From Flavobacteriales bacterium (GTDB taxonomy: Bacteria; Bacteroidota; Bacteroidia; Flavobacteriales_E; Vicingaceae), in the NCBI GenBank assembly GCA_026196775.1, contig JAPHUD010000020.1, positions 1-64,000 of the forward strand: a stretch of DNA of 64,000 nt. Direction: 5' to 3'. Shown here piece after piece: positions 9,901 through 17,672 of the stretch. The translations under genes and the position numbers were made by a program. Position 1 is the first letter of the stretch. Each line of letters opens with the position of its first letter. Under the pieces are notes generated by a model. It saw only the letters and a program-made list of their open reading frames with translations. It was not told the origin of the DNA and ran no database searches.

Positions 9901-10158
9901 ATAATAGGTGTGAATGAATTAGATAATTATATTGATGTAGTGCTTTATCCAAATCCAGCTAATAACCAACTTAATATTAAAGGCTTACCTAACGGGAATA
10001 CAAACATAGTTATTACAGATGTAACAGGTAAAATTATTTTAACAACTAATGTCAGCTTACAAACAGTTTTAGATATAAGTAATTTCTCATCAGGAATTTA
10101 TTTTATACAATTAAATAATGATGCTACCACAGAAACATTAAAATTTGTAAAAGAGTAA
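6937..10158 (+). CDS. Secreted reprolysin-like metzincin protease with P-domain and T9SS type A signal
   Basis: The 1073-residue protein has a Sec signal peptide ending near VNAQQ (residue ~26). A prodomain-like region follows, then the metzincin zinc site HEFGHQFGANH (H340, E341, H344, H350) with a Met-turn at STIMGYAG (M373). Next come an Ig/PKD-like module, a β-sandwich region, a fibronectin-type segment (YYWRVRPSN) and a P-domain like that of proprotein convertases (THTWIADLIVTLESPQG to GNENPQGTWTLTVED-like text near the end). The final ~75 residues are a T9SS type A sorting domain (VVLYPNPANNQLNI ... SSGIYFIQL). It should be exported through the outer membrane as a surface or secreted endopeptidase; the substrate is unknown. 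It is transcribed alone. Confidence 0.9.
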   Translation: MRKTNFFKTTFLSLLLLGTVVSVNAQQHANLWTKTTKVAVNNKINTSNLPINFDVYQLDIATLQNLLNQAPKRFAQNTSTVVLGFPTGNGTIENFEVFEASIFHPDLAAKYPEIKSFFGKSTTTASTIRFSFSPQKGLSSMLFRLDRKSVFIEPYSTDLTSYAVYSRKTEEVTQHTFECLTDDIALDMKKIKQSNNKDANDQTLRTFLTAVSASGEYTVWHGGTKVLAMAAINATMTRVNGVYETDFGITMQLVANNDDVVFTNSSTDPYTNNLNSQLQSTLSSVIQEANYHVGHLLHQGSNNGNAGCIGCVCVNNQKGSGYSSHSVPQGDNFDVDYVAHEFGHQFGANHTWTHGGSEGTGAQMEPGSGSTIMGYAGITGASDVQPHSDDYFHFFNIQQVTTNVASKSCYTSTAMVNTAPTANAGPNYTIPKGTAFILEGSGSDPDVDSLSFCWEQGDAGFNSQTSVSATSTGSPAFRSIAPTTSPNRYMPQLSSVIAGNLTTQWETVSNVGRTMNFSLTVRDNLSGGGQNKIDQMIVTVDGNSGPFTVTSQNTAVTWNEGSTETVTWNVAGTNTGAVNTPNVDIFLSQDGGYTYPITLATGVPNNGSANVTVPTGSATTNARVMVRGAGNIFYALNSTNFTVQASEFVMNFAPGATSNDICAPGTSTYIFTYNTFLGFNDVTTFSASGNPAGTTVSFTPSTAQANGTNVTVQVSGITAAMVGSHTITITGTATSATQSTNINLNVYSNNFTPINLLSPTNGAVNVSGPYTFTWQANPNATTYDIDIATDAAFTNIVDNATGLTTATYTSSTLAADTEYYWRVRPSNQCGSGNFSSSNSFTTSNCITAMSSNVPVTIPSSSTAVVTSTLNITNSGTINDVNVVDLIGTHTWIADLIVTLESPQGTIVTLWEEICNSENDFDVNFDDAATPGALPCPPVGGGTYQPQDALAAFNGENPQGTWTLTVEDVFNWDGGSLDSWGLEICMNSTIIGVNELDNYIDVVLYPNPANNQLNIKGLPNGNTNIVITDVTGKIILTTNVSLQTVLDISNFSSGIYFIQLNNDATTETLKFVKE

Positions 10159-10172
10159 TTTCACTACTTTTG
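10144..10172 (+). promoter_or_regulatory. Promoter of the ykgJ-like gene, predicts a leaderless mRNA
   Basis: TTTG (10144-10147), a 17-nt spacer, and TACTTTTG (10165-10172). Only 4 nt separate the -7 box from the ATG at 10177, so transcription should start at or next to the start codon. The -33 box lies inside the last codons of the protease gene. Confidence 0.6.
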
Positions 10173-10176
10173 CTGC

Positions 10177-10665
10177 ATGAATAGTAGTCTGAAATTAAAA
10201 CTTGAAGAAGCCGAAAAGCATAAAAAAGATAATCAGCTATTGGTTAAAAAGCTTAAAAAAAGCAAACCAAAAAACTTAGATGATAATACACACGATGCTC
10301 ATAATGCTGCTTTTGATAGTATAGATTGTCTGCAATGTGCCAATTGTTGCAAAACCACTAGTCCTATTTTTTATGATAGAGATATTGATAGGTTAGCAAA
10401 ACACTTAAAAATAAAGCCCTCAGCTTTTGTTGCTCAATATTTACATTTAGATGAAGTAGGAGATTATGTGCTGAATGCTGCTCCTTGTCCGTTTTTGGAT
10501 TATGAAAATTACTGTATGGTATATGAGAGTCGACCAGCAGCATGCCGAGAATATCCACATACAAACCGAAAAAGATTTTATCAAATCTTAGATTTATCGC
10601 TAAAAAACACAGAAATATGTCCTGCTGTTGCAGATGTTTTTGAAACTCTTAAGAAGAAGTATTAA
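10177..10665 (+). CDS. YkgJ family cysteine cluster protein
   Basis: A 162-residue cytoplasmic protein with a charged, Lys-rich N-terminus (residues 1-35) and the CxxCxxCC cluster (C51, C54, C57, C58). Three more cysteines follow (C104 in APCPFLD, C113 in YCMVYESRP, C123 in AACREYP). This is the pattern of the YkgJ/UPF0153 family, thought to bind zinc or an iron-sulfur cluster; the biochemical role is not established. It is followed after 17 nt by the SDR gene, which has its own -7 box. Confidence 0.85.
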   Translation: MNSSLKLKLEEAEKHKKDNQLLVKKLKKSKPKNLDDNTHDAHNAAFDSIDCLQCANCCKTTSPIFYDRDIDRLAKHLKIKPSAFVAQYLHLDEVGDYVLNAAPCPFLDYENYCMVYESRPAACREYPHTNRKRFYQILDLSLKNTEICPAVADVFETLKKKY

Positions 10666-10670
10666 TTACT

Positions 10671-10678
10671 TATTTTTG
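10671..10678 (+). promoter_or_regulatory. -7 box of the SDR gene
   Basis: TATTTTTG matches TAnnTTTG and lies only 4 nt before the ATG at 10683, predicting a leaderless transcript. No -33 TTG was found at the right distance. Confidence 0.45.
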
Positions 10679-10682
10679 TTTT

Positions 10683-11480
10683 ATGGATATAGAAAATAAA
10701 GTAATATGGGTTACAGGAGCTTCTTCGGGAATAGGAGAGGCGTTGGTTTATGAACTGGCTAAAAAAAACTGTAAATTAATTCTTTCGGCACGAAGAGAGG
10801 AGGAATTGCAACGCGTAAAAAAAAATACCAATTTACCAGATGAACAGGTATTGGTTTTACCAATAGATTTAGAACAGTTTAAAGATGTTCAAACATGGGT
10901 AAATAAAGCTATAGAGAAATTTACTACCATAGATATTTTAATAAATAATGGAGGTATTAGTCAGAAAAGTTTGGCTATGAAAACCACCGAAGCTGTTGAA
11001 CAAAAATTTTGGAATATTAACTACTTTGGCAATGTAGCACTCACAAAAGCTGTTTTACCCATAATGCAACAAAAACAACAAGGTAAAGTTGTAGTTATTA
11101 CCAGTATTTTAGGAAAGTTTGGGTTGCCTCAACTCTCCACTTACGCAGCAACTAAACATGCACTTTATGGTTTTTACGAATCGTTAAGGTTAGAATTAGT
11201 TAACGATAATGTTTCTATATTATTGGCAGCCCCAGGGTTTATTAATACACAAGTTTCTATAAATGCTATAGACGGAAAAGGAAATGTTACCAATGAAAAT
11301 AGTGATGCTCAGCTCAATGGAATGAAACCTGACGCGTTTGCTAAAAACTTGATTAATGCAATAATAAAAGACAAACAACACGTTTATATTGGTAAAAAAG
11401 AGCTGTTGACCATCCCTTTTAAAACCTTGTTCCCTAAATTATTTTATAAAATAATGCTAAAGCTAAGTAATAAAAAATAA
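10683..11480 (+). CDS. Short-chain dehydrogenase/reductase (SDR)
   Basis: A 265-residue classical SDR. The Rossmann nucleotide motif TGASSGIG is at residues 11-18. An INNGG segment replaces the usual NNAG. The catalytic Ser is around 141 (VITSILG) and the YxxxK pair is Y154/K158 (YAATKHA). The C-terminal ~35 residues are hydrophobic and basic (TIPFKTLFPKLFYKIMLKL), suggesting membrane association as in DltE/DHRS7-type enzymes. It acts on an unidentified alcohol or ketone with NAD(P)(H). It sits in a same-strand run of functionally unrelated genes, so context does not identify the substrate. Confidence 0.88.
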   Translation: MDIENKVIWVTGASSGIGEALVYELAKKNCKLILSARREEELQRVKKNTNLPDEQVLVLPIDLEQFKDVQTWVNKAIEKFTTIDILINNGGISQKSLAMKTTEAVEQKFWNINYFGNVALTKAVLPIMQQKQQGKVVVITSILGKFGLPQLSTYAATKHALYGFYESLRLELVNDNVSILLAAPGFINTQVSINAIDGKGNVTNENSDAQLNGMKPDAFAKNLINAIIKDKQHVYIGKKELLTIPFKTLFPKLFYKIMLKLSNKK

Positions 11481-11502
11481 TTTTTGTAGTATTGCTAATC
11501 CG

Positions 11503-12207
11503 ATGATTAAAAACTACTTGTTACATATTACATTTTATAAAACCTTACTTTTTATAAGTTTTTTTATGTTGATGATGGCTTGTAAGTCAACTAAAAATAT
11601 TGAAACTACAGTGGCAGAATCTCCAAAAGAAGTAGTTGAAGAAGTTGAAGAAGAAGAACCAAAAGAAGAGTTGGGGAATATTTTAACAGAGTATTTATCT
11701 TTAAAATATCCTGATAAAAATTTTGATAAATACCTTTATATTTCTGTTAAACATCAAAAAATGTATTTAATAGAAAATGGGATAACGGTTAAAACATACC
11801 CTATTTCCACAGCAAAAAAAGGCATAGGAAGTCATCAAAACAGTAATAAAACACCTCCTGGACTACATACTGTAAAAAGAAAAATTGGCGAAGAAGTCCC
11901 TTTGGGAGGAATTTTAGAAGCAAGAGAGTTCAATGGAAAAGTAGCCGAAATTATTACCGATAAACGTAAAGCTGATGGCGATTATGTTACCACAAGAATT
12001 TTGTGGTTAGATGGCGAAGAAGTGGGCATTAACAAAGGAAGAAATGTTGATTCTTACAACAGATATATTTATATTCATGGCACACCTGAAGAGGGTTTTA
12101 TTGGTCAGCCGGCATCTCATGGTTGCATAAGAATGAAAAATACAGATGTCATAGAACTTTACGATATTATTGATGAAGGAACGCCCATCTATATTCTTAA
12201 AAGATAA
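11503..12207 (+). CDS. L,D-transpeptidase (YkuD) lipoprotein
   Basis: A 234-residue protein whose signal peptide ends in a lipobox (LMMAC, Cys ~27), so it is predicted to be a lipoprotein. A Glu-rich linker (residues ~40-60) follows. The YkuD catalytic domain spans ~72-234 with the hallmark HGTPEEGFIGQPASHGCIRM, giving catalytic C208 and H206. The family forms 3-3 crosslinks in peptidoglycan or anchors proteins to it. Downstream is rmuC after 60 nt. Two other L,D-transpeptidases lie at 37899 and 39577. Confidence 0.9.
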   Translation: MIKNYLLHITFYKTLLFISFFMLMMACKSTKNIETTVAESPKEVVEEVEEEEPKEELGNILTEYLSLKYPDKNFDKYLYISVKHQKMYLIENGITVKTYPISTAKKGIGSHQNSNKTPPGLHTVKRKIGEEVPLGGILEAREFNGKVAEIITDKRKADGDYVTTRILWLDGEEVGINKGRNVDSYNRYIYIHGTPEEGFIGQPASHGCIRMKNTDVIELYDIIDEGTPIYILKR

Positions 12208-12267
12208 GTGGGTGTTTAGGCTATTATCTTTAAAATAAAATACCTTAATTTTATAGCAATTTTTTAA

Positions 12268-13623
12268 ATGGAATTATTCATGGTATTTGTGTATTTAGCA
12301 ATAGGGTTAATTTTAGGTTTTGTAATAGGTTTTTTGGTTAAAAAATTACAAAATAATGGAGGTGGAAATGATGCTGAAAGCCAACAAATAATAAAAGAGT
12401 ACACCTTAGAAAATGGCAACCTTAAAGGAAGAATAGAATCATCTATTGAAGCTTTTAGAAAGATTGAAACTAAAAATAATGAGCTAGAAACCAAAAATAG
12501 TGAACTAATCTCCGAAAATGCACGACTAACCAATGCGTATCAAAATATAGAAACAAAACTTAAAGAGCAAAAAGATGAAATAGCTCAATTACAAGAAAAG
12601 TTTACTACAGAATTTTCATTAATTGCTAATAAGTTACTTAAACAAAATGCTACCGAATTTGCTCAAGCTAACGAGAAAAGGTTAGGTGAGATTTTAAATC
12701 CGCTAAAAGAAAACATTCAACAATTTGAGAAAAAAGTAGATGATACTTACGAGAAAGATTTTAAAGATAGAACCAAGTTAATAGAACAAATACAATCGCT
12801 TGAAAAGCTTAACCAACAAATGAGCGAAGAAGCTCAAAATTTAACCAAAGCACTTAAAGGCGATAATAAAACACAAGGGAATTGGGGAGAATTAATTTTA
12901 GAAAAAGTGTTGGAAAGCTCTGGTTTAATAAAAGATGTAGAATACTCTACACAATACTCTACATCTAATGATGAGGGAACTAGAATTATGCCCGATGTCA
13001 TTATTAACTTACCTGAAAAAAAACATATTATTGTAGATGCAAAAGTATCTTTAGTGGCTTATCAGAACTATATTAATTGCGATAATGATGCTGAACAGGA
13101 TATTCATTTAAAAAACCATGTATTGTCGGTAAAAACGCACATTAAAGGATTAAGTGAAAAACATTATGGAACAGGTAAAGGCTTAGATGCTCCTGATTTT
13201 GTATTATTGTTTATGCCCATAGAATCTTCTTTTGGATTAGCATTAAGAGCAGATAACGAGTTATATCAATATGCATGGGATAGAAAAGTGGTTATTGTAA
13301 CACCTTCTACCTTATTGGCAACACTTAGAACAGTAGCTTCTTTGTGGAAACAAGAAAAACAAACTGCAAATGCTATAGAAATTGCCCGACAAGCAGGAGC
13401 ATTGCACGATAAGTTTGTTGGATTTTTAGATGATATGGATAAAGTTAAGCGAGGTATTGATAGCTCTAAAGATGCCTACGATAAAGCATTTAATAAACTA
13501 AAATCGGGTAGAGGCAATTTGATTGATGCCACTAAAAAGCTAGAAGATTTAGGAGCTAAAGCTAAAAAGCAAATGCCCGAGATTCATTTACCAGAAAACC
13601 AAGAAGATGAAGAAAATAACTAA
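12268..13623 (+). CDS. rmuC: RmuC family protein
   Basis: The 451-residue protein has an N-terminal transmembrane helix (residues ~5-24), a long coiled coil (~35-125), then the RmuC nuclease-like core (~165-400) with GNWGELILEKVLESSGL, MPDVIINLPEKKHIIVDAKVS and FVLLFMPIE. The D-x(n)-D-A-K arrangement corresponds to the PD-(D/E)XK-like centre of the family. RmuC limits DNA inversions and recombination in E. coli and is membrane associated. Its last 17 bp overlap the start of the GWxTD gene, so the two are translationally linked. Confidence 0.93.
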   Translation: MELFMVFVYLAIGLILGFVIGFLVKKLQNNGGGNDAESQQIIKEYTLENGNLKGRIESSIEAFRKIETKNNELETKNSELISENARLTNAYQNIETKLKEQKDEIAQLQEKFTTEFSLIANKLLKQNATEFAQANEKRLGEILNPLKENIQQFEKKVDDTYEKDFKDRTKLIEQIQSLEKLNQQMSEEAQNLTKALKGDNKTQGNWGELILEKVLESSGLIKDVEYSTQYSTSNDEGTRIMPDVIINLPEKKHIIVDAKVSLVAYQNYINCDNDAEQDIHLKNHVLSVKTHIKGLSEKHYGTGKGLDAPDFVLLFMPIESSFGLALRADNELYQYAWDRKVVIVTPSTLLATLRTVASLWKQEKQTANAIEIARQAGALHDKFVGFLDDMDKVKRGIDSSKDAYDKAFNKLKSGRGNLIDATKKLEDLGAKAKKQMPEIHLPENQEDEENN

Positions 13624-14875
13624 TATCATATTCATTTTGTTTTTGTTGGGCATGTTCTTTTCTTGCTCTTCTTCACAAAATACTACCAACAGAAATGTTG
13701 CAGGAATTTATATGCCTGGAATTAATTTGCTTGATCCAGATATGTTGGCTTTTCATACAAATGATACATTAACAGAATTCCACTTTAGGATAAATTCTGC
13801 TAATATTCTTTATACCAAAAAGAGAGAAGATTCTACTTTTAGTGCTAATGTAAAGGTAACTTATGAATTGTATGAATTAGATTCTAAAACATTGTTAGAT
13901 AGTGCTTCGCTTAATTTTGTTGATTATGGAAATAATAAAGAAAAGAAATTTTTGGATGGTATTTTTATGCTCAACACTTTGTTTGGGAAGATTTATACTG
14001 TTAAAGTTACTTTTAACGATTTAAACAGAGATCAGTACATAAAAAAATCCTTAGTGCTTGATAAAGCAACTATTTATAATCCGCAAAACTATTTGGTATT
14101 AGATGAAAGTCAAAATATTACTTTTAAAAATTACCTAAAAAATAATTCCACCTTTTACCTTAAGAAAAATGAATCTATAGTTGACACTACTTTTGTTTTA
14201 AAATATTATAAATCAGATTTTCCCATAGCAAAACCACCATTTTCATCAAATGAAACATCAGAAGAAAAAATGACTTTTTTACCTGAATTTACAGAAGAAC
14301 TCACTTTTGACTCTTTACAACAATTGAGTTATGAAGTAACAGAAAATGGCTTATATTTTATTCACCCCGAAGGACAATCAATTGGGCCTACACTTTTTAA
14401 TTTTCAAGATAATTTTCCTGAAGTTAAAACTGCTGAAAATATGATTCCGCCTATGCGTTATATAACTACATCAAAAGAGTTTGAACAGCTTATTTCTGCT
14501 GAGAATCCTAAATTAGAAGTAGATAAATTTTGGAAAGATGTTGCTGGAAGTAACGATAGAGCAAGAACTCTAATAAGAGAGTATTTTAAGCGTGTAGAAA
14601 GTGCTAATAATTACTTTACTTCTTACATGGAAGGCTGGAAAACAGACAGAGGTATTATATATATTATTTTTGGAGTACCTAATGTGGTGTATAAACACAA
14701 AAACTACGAAAATTGGATTTATGGAGAAGAAAATAATATGATGTCGCTGAGTTTTGTTTTTCACAAAGTAGCTAGTCCGATAACTGATAATGATTTTGTG
14801 TTGAGTCGTTCGCCTGTTTTTAAAAACAATTGGTTTAGGGCTGTTGACAGTTGGAGGAGTGGAAGAATTTACTGA
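13607..14875 (+). CDS. GWxTD domain lipoprotein
   Basis: The 422-residue protein has a lipoprotein signal (LGMFFSCSSS, Cys ~20), a β-rich middle region, and near the end the family motif GWKTDRGIIYIIFG (GW at 343-344, TD at 346-347) followed by YENWIYGEE. GWxTD proteins are widespread in Bacteroidetes and have no assigned function. The start overlaps rmuC by 17 bp, and the stop overlaps the convergent rbfA gene by 7 bp. Confidence 0.85.
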   Translation: MKKITNIIFILFLLGMFFSCSSSQNTTNRNVAGIYMPGINLLDPDMLAFHTNDTLTEFHFRINSANILYTKKREDSTFSANVKVTYELYELDSKTLLDSASLNFVDYGNNKEKKFLDGIFMLNTLFGKIYTVKVTFNDLNRDQYIKKSLVLDKATIYNPQNYLVLDESQNITFKNYLKNNSTFYLKKNESIVDTTFVLKYYKSDFPIAKPPFSSNETSEEKMTFLPEFTEELTFDSLQQLSYEVTENGLYFIHPEGQSIGPTLFNFQDNFPEVKTAENMIPPMRYITTSKEFEQLISAENPKLEVDKFWKDVAGSNDRARTLIREYFKRVESANNYFTSYMEGWKTDRGIIYIIFGVPNVVYKHKNYENWIYGEENNMMSLSFVFHKVASPITDNDFVLSRSPVFKNNWFRAVDSWRSGRIY

Positions 14876-15207
14876 TTTAGTTTAGCTTCAATTTCTTCCA
14901 TATAATCAATAGAATCATCTAAATAGAAAGCAACTTCTGGAGTAATTCTTAGTTGTTTGCCTACTTTTCTACCTAGCTCACCTCTAATGGCACTTGCATT
15001 TTCGTTTGCAATTTTAATTCCTTCTTTTGGCTCTATATTGCCGAAAATACTTAGGTAAACTTTAGCAAAACTTAAATCAGGAGAAACTCTTATAACCGTC
15101 ACACTAACCATTGTGCCAGGAAACAACTCGTTGGTTTTTCCTTGAATAATTAAACTTACTTCCTTTTGTAGTAATCTGGCTACTCTATTTTGTCTTATTG
15201 AACTCAT
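14869..15207 (-). CDS. rbfA: Ribosome-binding factor A
   Basis: A 112-residue protein beginning with SSIRQNRVARLLQKEVS, the usual RbfA N-terminus. The KH-like fold pattern follows: VTVIRVSPDLSFAKVYLSIFG in the middle and GKQLRITPEVAFYLDDSIDYMEEIE at the end. RbfA binds the 30S subunit and is needed for late 16S rRNA processing and cold growth. The frame is open up to an ATG at 15258, but a -7 promoter box at 15213-15220 lies between the two candidates and family length favours the ATG at 15207. Confidence 0.92.
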   Translation of the reverse strand: MSSIRQNRVARLLQKEVSLIIQGKTNELFPGTMVSVTVIRVSPDLSFAKVYLSIFGNIEPKEGIKIANENASAIRGELGRKVGKQLRITPEVAFYLDDSIDYMEEIEAKLNQ

Positions 15208-15212
15208 TGGTG

Positions 15213-15220
15213 CAAAAGTA
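15213..15220 (-). promoter_or_regulatory. -7 box of rbfA, decides the start codon
   Basis: On the minus strand TACTTTTG, 5 nt before the ATG at 15207. It implies a leaderless transcript and excludes the in-frame ATG at 15258. Confidence 0.5.
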
Positions 15221-15313
15221 TCAATTAATTTGTTATAAATATTTAGCAATTCAATCAACTTTAGGATTTCAATACGAGTGTTTTTTTAACAATGTTAAAT
15301 TTTCTTTAACAAA

Positions 15314-15344
15314 TTGTTTTTTAAATAACTATGTTGTACATTCG
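15314..15344 (+). promoter_or_regulatory. Promoter of the T9SS cargo gene at 15371
   Basis: TTG (15314-15316), a 20-nt spacer, and TACATTCG (15337-15344), one mismatch from TAnnTTTG; the ATG is 26 nt downstream. Confidence 0.45.
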
Positions 15345-15370
15345 CACTTACAAACCAAAAATTTTATATT

Positions 15371-16456
15371 ATGAAAAAAAATCTACTCTCTTTAATTACA
15401 TTGTTAGGAGCAGGTATTATTGTCAATGCTCAAATAACAATAAATGACACACATATTGTGGGTATTGGTGATGCTGTTGAACAATCTGTTGATACTATTC
15501 CAGGATCAATAACTATTGGACCAAGTGGGGCAAACCAAACTTGGAATTTTACAAGTATGACCGAAAGATATGTTGATACTTTAATTTTTTCTAATCATAC
15601 AGGGTTTCCTGGAGCAGGAAGTATTACTGGAGCTAACATTGGTATGACAAGTTCTTCTGAAGACAGTTCTTGGACTTTTTTAAATAAAGGCACAACAGGT
15701 TTATTTATAGTTGGACAAAGTTTTTATCAAGGAGGACAGTTAGCTACTTTAGAATATCCGGCTACAGTTGTTACTTTTCCATCAACTATGGGAACAAACT
15801 ATGCAGGAAACTGGTGGGGTAAAATTTTCCAACAATATGTTGGTCAGGGAGGAATAGATTCTGTTAAAATGACAAGAGAAGCTATCACTTCAAGCAATGT
15901 TGATGCTTGGGGAAATGTTACTACTTCATTTGGAACTTTTGCTAGCATCAGACAAAATGTAAATGATATTACCATTGATACTATTTGGGTGTATCAAGGT
16001 GGATCTTGGAGTGTAATAGATCCTTTTACAGCTTCTTTATTAGGAGTAGATCCTATTACTTATGATACTACTAACACAGCTCGTTGGTGGACAGATGATC
16101 CCAACTCTAAGTTTCCTGTTTTAGAAATGGAGTTTGATAACAATGGAACGGTTAATCGTGTTTCTTGGCAAAAAAATTCTCCTTTTGTTGGGGTAGCAGA
16201 AATGAATGCTAAACCAATATTTAGCTTATATCCAAATCCTGCAAAAGATATGATAAACATTGCAACAGATAAAATAGCAAATTCAACTATTTCTATTTTC
16301 GATATTACTGGAAAAGAAGTACTAACTACAGATTTTAGCACTTCTACTATTTCTATAAACATTAGTGATTTAGATGCTGGTGTATATTTTTATTCAGTAA
16401 GAAATAGAACATCTGGAAAAGTTACTCAAACCAATAAATTTATGGTTACTAAATAA
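15371..16456 (+). CDS. Secreted protein with T9SS type A sorting domain
   Basis: A 361-residue protein with a signal peptide ending at VNAQ (residue ~20), a 250-residue β-rich domain of unknown function containing many aromatic and Gly/Thr residues, and a C-terminal T9SS type A domain (residues ~285-361: FSLYPNPAKDMINI, FDITGKEVLTTDF, LDAGVYFYSV). It is predicted to cross the outer membrane by the type IX system and be attached or released. The central domain was not recognised. It is a single-gene unit ending at a bidirectional terminator. Confidence 0.85.
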   Translation: MKKNLLSLITLLGAGIIVNAQITINDTHIVGIGDAVEQSVDTIPGSITIGPSGANQTWNFTSMTERYVDTLIFSNHTGFPGAGSITGANIGMTSSSEDSSWTFLNKGTTGLFIVGQSFYQGGQLATLEYPATVVTFPSTMGTNYAGNWWGKIFQQYVGQGGIDSVKMTREAITSSNVDAWGNVTTSFGTFASIRQNVNDITIDTIWVYQGGSWSVIDPFTASLLGVDPITYDTTNTARWWTDDPNSKFPVLEMEFDNNGTVNRVSWQKNSPFVGVAEMNAKPIFSLYPNPAKDMINIATDKIANSTISIFDITGKEVLTTDFSTSTISINISDLDAGVYFYSVRNRTSGKVTQTNKFMVTK

Positions 16457-16473
16457 TTCTCCTTTAAAGAAAC

Positions 16474-16506
16474 AAAAAACCCTGAAAATTTTTTCAGGGT
16501 TTTTTT
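16474..16506. terminator. Bidirectional intrinsic terminator
   Basis: AAAAAACCCTGAAAA (16474-16488) is perfectly complementary to TTTTCAGGGTTTTTT (16491-16505). Runs of A on one side and T on the other let it serve both the 15371 gene and the opposing lipoprotein gene, whose stop codon it overlaps. Confidence 0.85.
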
Positions 16507-16832
16507 GTGCTATATTTTTTTCTCCAGACTTGATACTTGTAAACCATTCCATCATTATTGATATAATAAATGTATTCAATAACAATTATTTCTTTTGGTT
16601 TTCTAAGATTCCCATCTTTATCAACAGGTGGTTTTTTGCCGTAATATTCTTCCTTTGTTTTATAAATAAAGACTTCGGAATTGTCGTAAATTTTAACTTC
16701 GTTAGCAGTTCCTTTTGCAAGAATTAGCTCTTCTCGGCTTTTTCCTACATGCGGACTATCAAAAGTTTGTGGCCCTTTTGGTGTACAACCAATTAAGAGT
16801 AATAAAAATATTGCAACAATATGCGTTTTCAT
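16494..16832 (-). CDS. Small predicted lipoprotein, function unknown
   Basis: A 112-residue protein beginning MKTHIVAIFLLLLIGC, a lipoprotein signal with Cys 16. The mature part contains GKSREELILAKGTANEVKIYDN, resembling SmpA/OmlA (BamE-like) small outer-membrane lipoproteins in size and layout, though the similarity is too weak to name it. An upstream in-frame start at 16874 was rejected because it precedes the promoter and puts extra residues ahead of the signal peptide. It is transcribed alone. Confidence 0.7.
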   Translation of the reverse strand: MKTHIVAIFLLLLIGCTPKGPQTFDSPHVGKSREELILAKGTANEVKIYDNSEVFIYKTKEEYYGKKPPVDKDGNLRKPKEIIVIEYIYYINNDGMVYKYQVWRKKYSTKKP

Positions 16833-16838
16833 GGCTCG

Positions 16839-16869
16839 TAAAGGTATAAAATTTATAACCGTTACCAAA
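16839..16869 (-). promoter_or_regulatory. Promoter of the small lipoprotein gene
   Basis: On the minus strand TTTG (16869-16866), a 19-nt spacer, and TACCTTTA (16846-16839). The -7 box ends 6 nt before the ATG at 16832, again predicting a near-leaderless mRNA. Confidence 0.5.
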
Positions 16870-16899
16870 TTCATCTATATCAAAATTTAAAACAGATTG

Positions 16900-17667
16900 T
16901 TAAATAACTGATAATGATGTTATTTTTTTTGCATCATGTAATTTGTAGTCACCAATTTTGGTTCTAGTTAGTGTTGATAGATGACCTCCACAACTTAATT
17001 TTAATCCTAAATCTTTGGCAATAGAACGAATGTAAGTTCCTTTACTGCAAACAACACGAAAATGAACGTGAATTCCTTTGTCGTATGGTTTTTCTTGATT
17101 GATTTTAGCTTCATCATTAGCAATTATCTTATCTGTTGGTAAAGTAAGTTTGCTACGTTCTATTTGTGTGATTTCAAATTCATCAATAGTAATAGTATTT
17201 TTTTTAATAACTACTTCTTCTCCGGCTCTAGCTAATTCATAAGCTCTTTTACCATCAATTTTTTTGGCAGAATGTATAGGAGCGGTTTGTTCTTGTGTAC
17301 CGATAAAAGTTGTTACAGCTTCATTTATCATTTCATCAGAAATATGATTGGTTTCAAAAAAAGCATCAAAAGCTTTTTCTAAATCGAAAGAAGGGGTGGT
17401 TGCTCCAAGAGTAATAATACCTGTATATTCTTTTTTTTGTGCTTGAATTTCACCAATCTTTTTAGTGAATTTTCCTGTACAAATAATTAATAAACCAGTT
17501 GCTAAAGGGTCTAATGTTCCGGCATGACCAACTTTTATTTTTTTAAGTTGTAGCTGATTTTTTAGTTGGTAATGTATTTTTCTAACCACATCAAAAGAAG
17601 TCCTACCTATTGGTTTATCAATAAGTAAAAGCTGTCCGTTGAGAAATTTTTCTTGAAGTGCTTGCAT
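16900..17667 (-). CDS. truB: tRNA pseudouridine(55) synthase
   Basis: A 255-residue protein with the TruB signatures: LLIDKPIGRTSFDVV at the N-terminus, the catalytic motif GHAGTLDPLATG (catalytic D53), and TAPIHSAKKIDGKRAYELAR and SKGTYIRSIAKDLG further on. It makes Ψ55 in the T loop of tRNAs. The length is normal, with a short C-terminal tail in place of a full PUA domain. It is the last gene of a minus-strand run DUF3098-uppP-truB, 5 nt after uppP. Confidence 0.96.
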   Translation of the reverse strand: MQALQEKFLNGQLLLIDKPIGRTSFDVVRKIHYQLKNQLQLKKIKVGHAGTLDPLATGLLIICTGKFTKKIGEIQAQKKEYTGIITLGATTPSFDLEKAFDAFFETNHISDEMINEAVTTFIGTQEQTAPIHSAKKIDGKRAYELARAGEEVVIKKNTITIDEFEITQIERSKLTLPTDKIIANDEAKINQEKPYDKGIHVHFRVVCSKGTYIRSIAKDLGLKLSCGGHLSTLTRTKIGDYKLHDAKKITSLSVI

Positions 17668-17672
17668 GAAAA

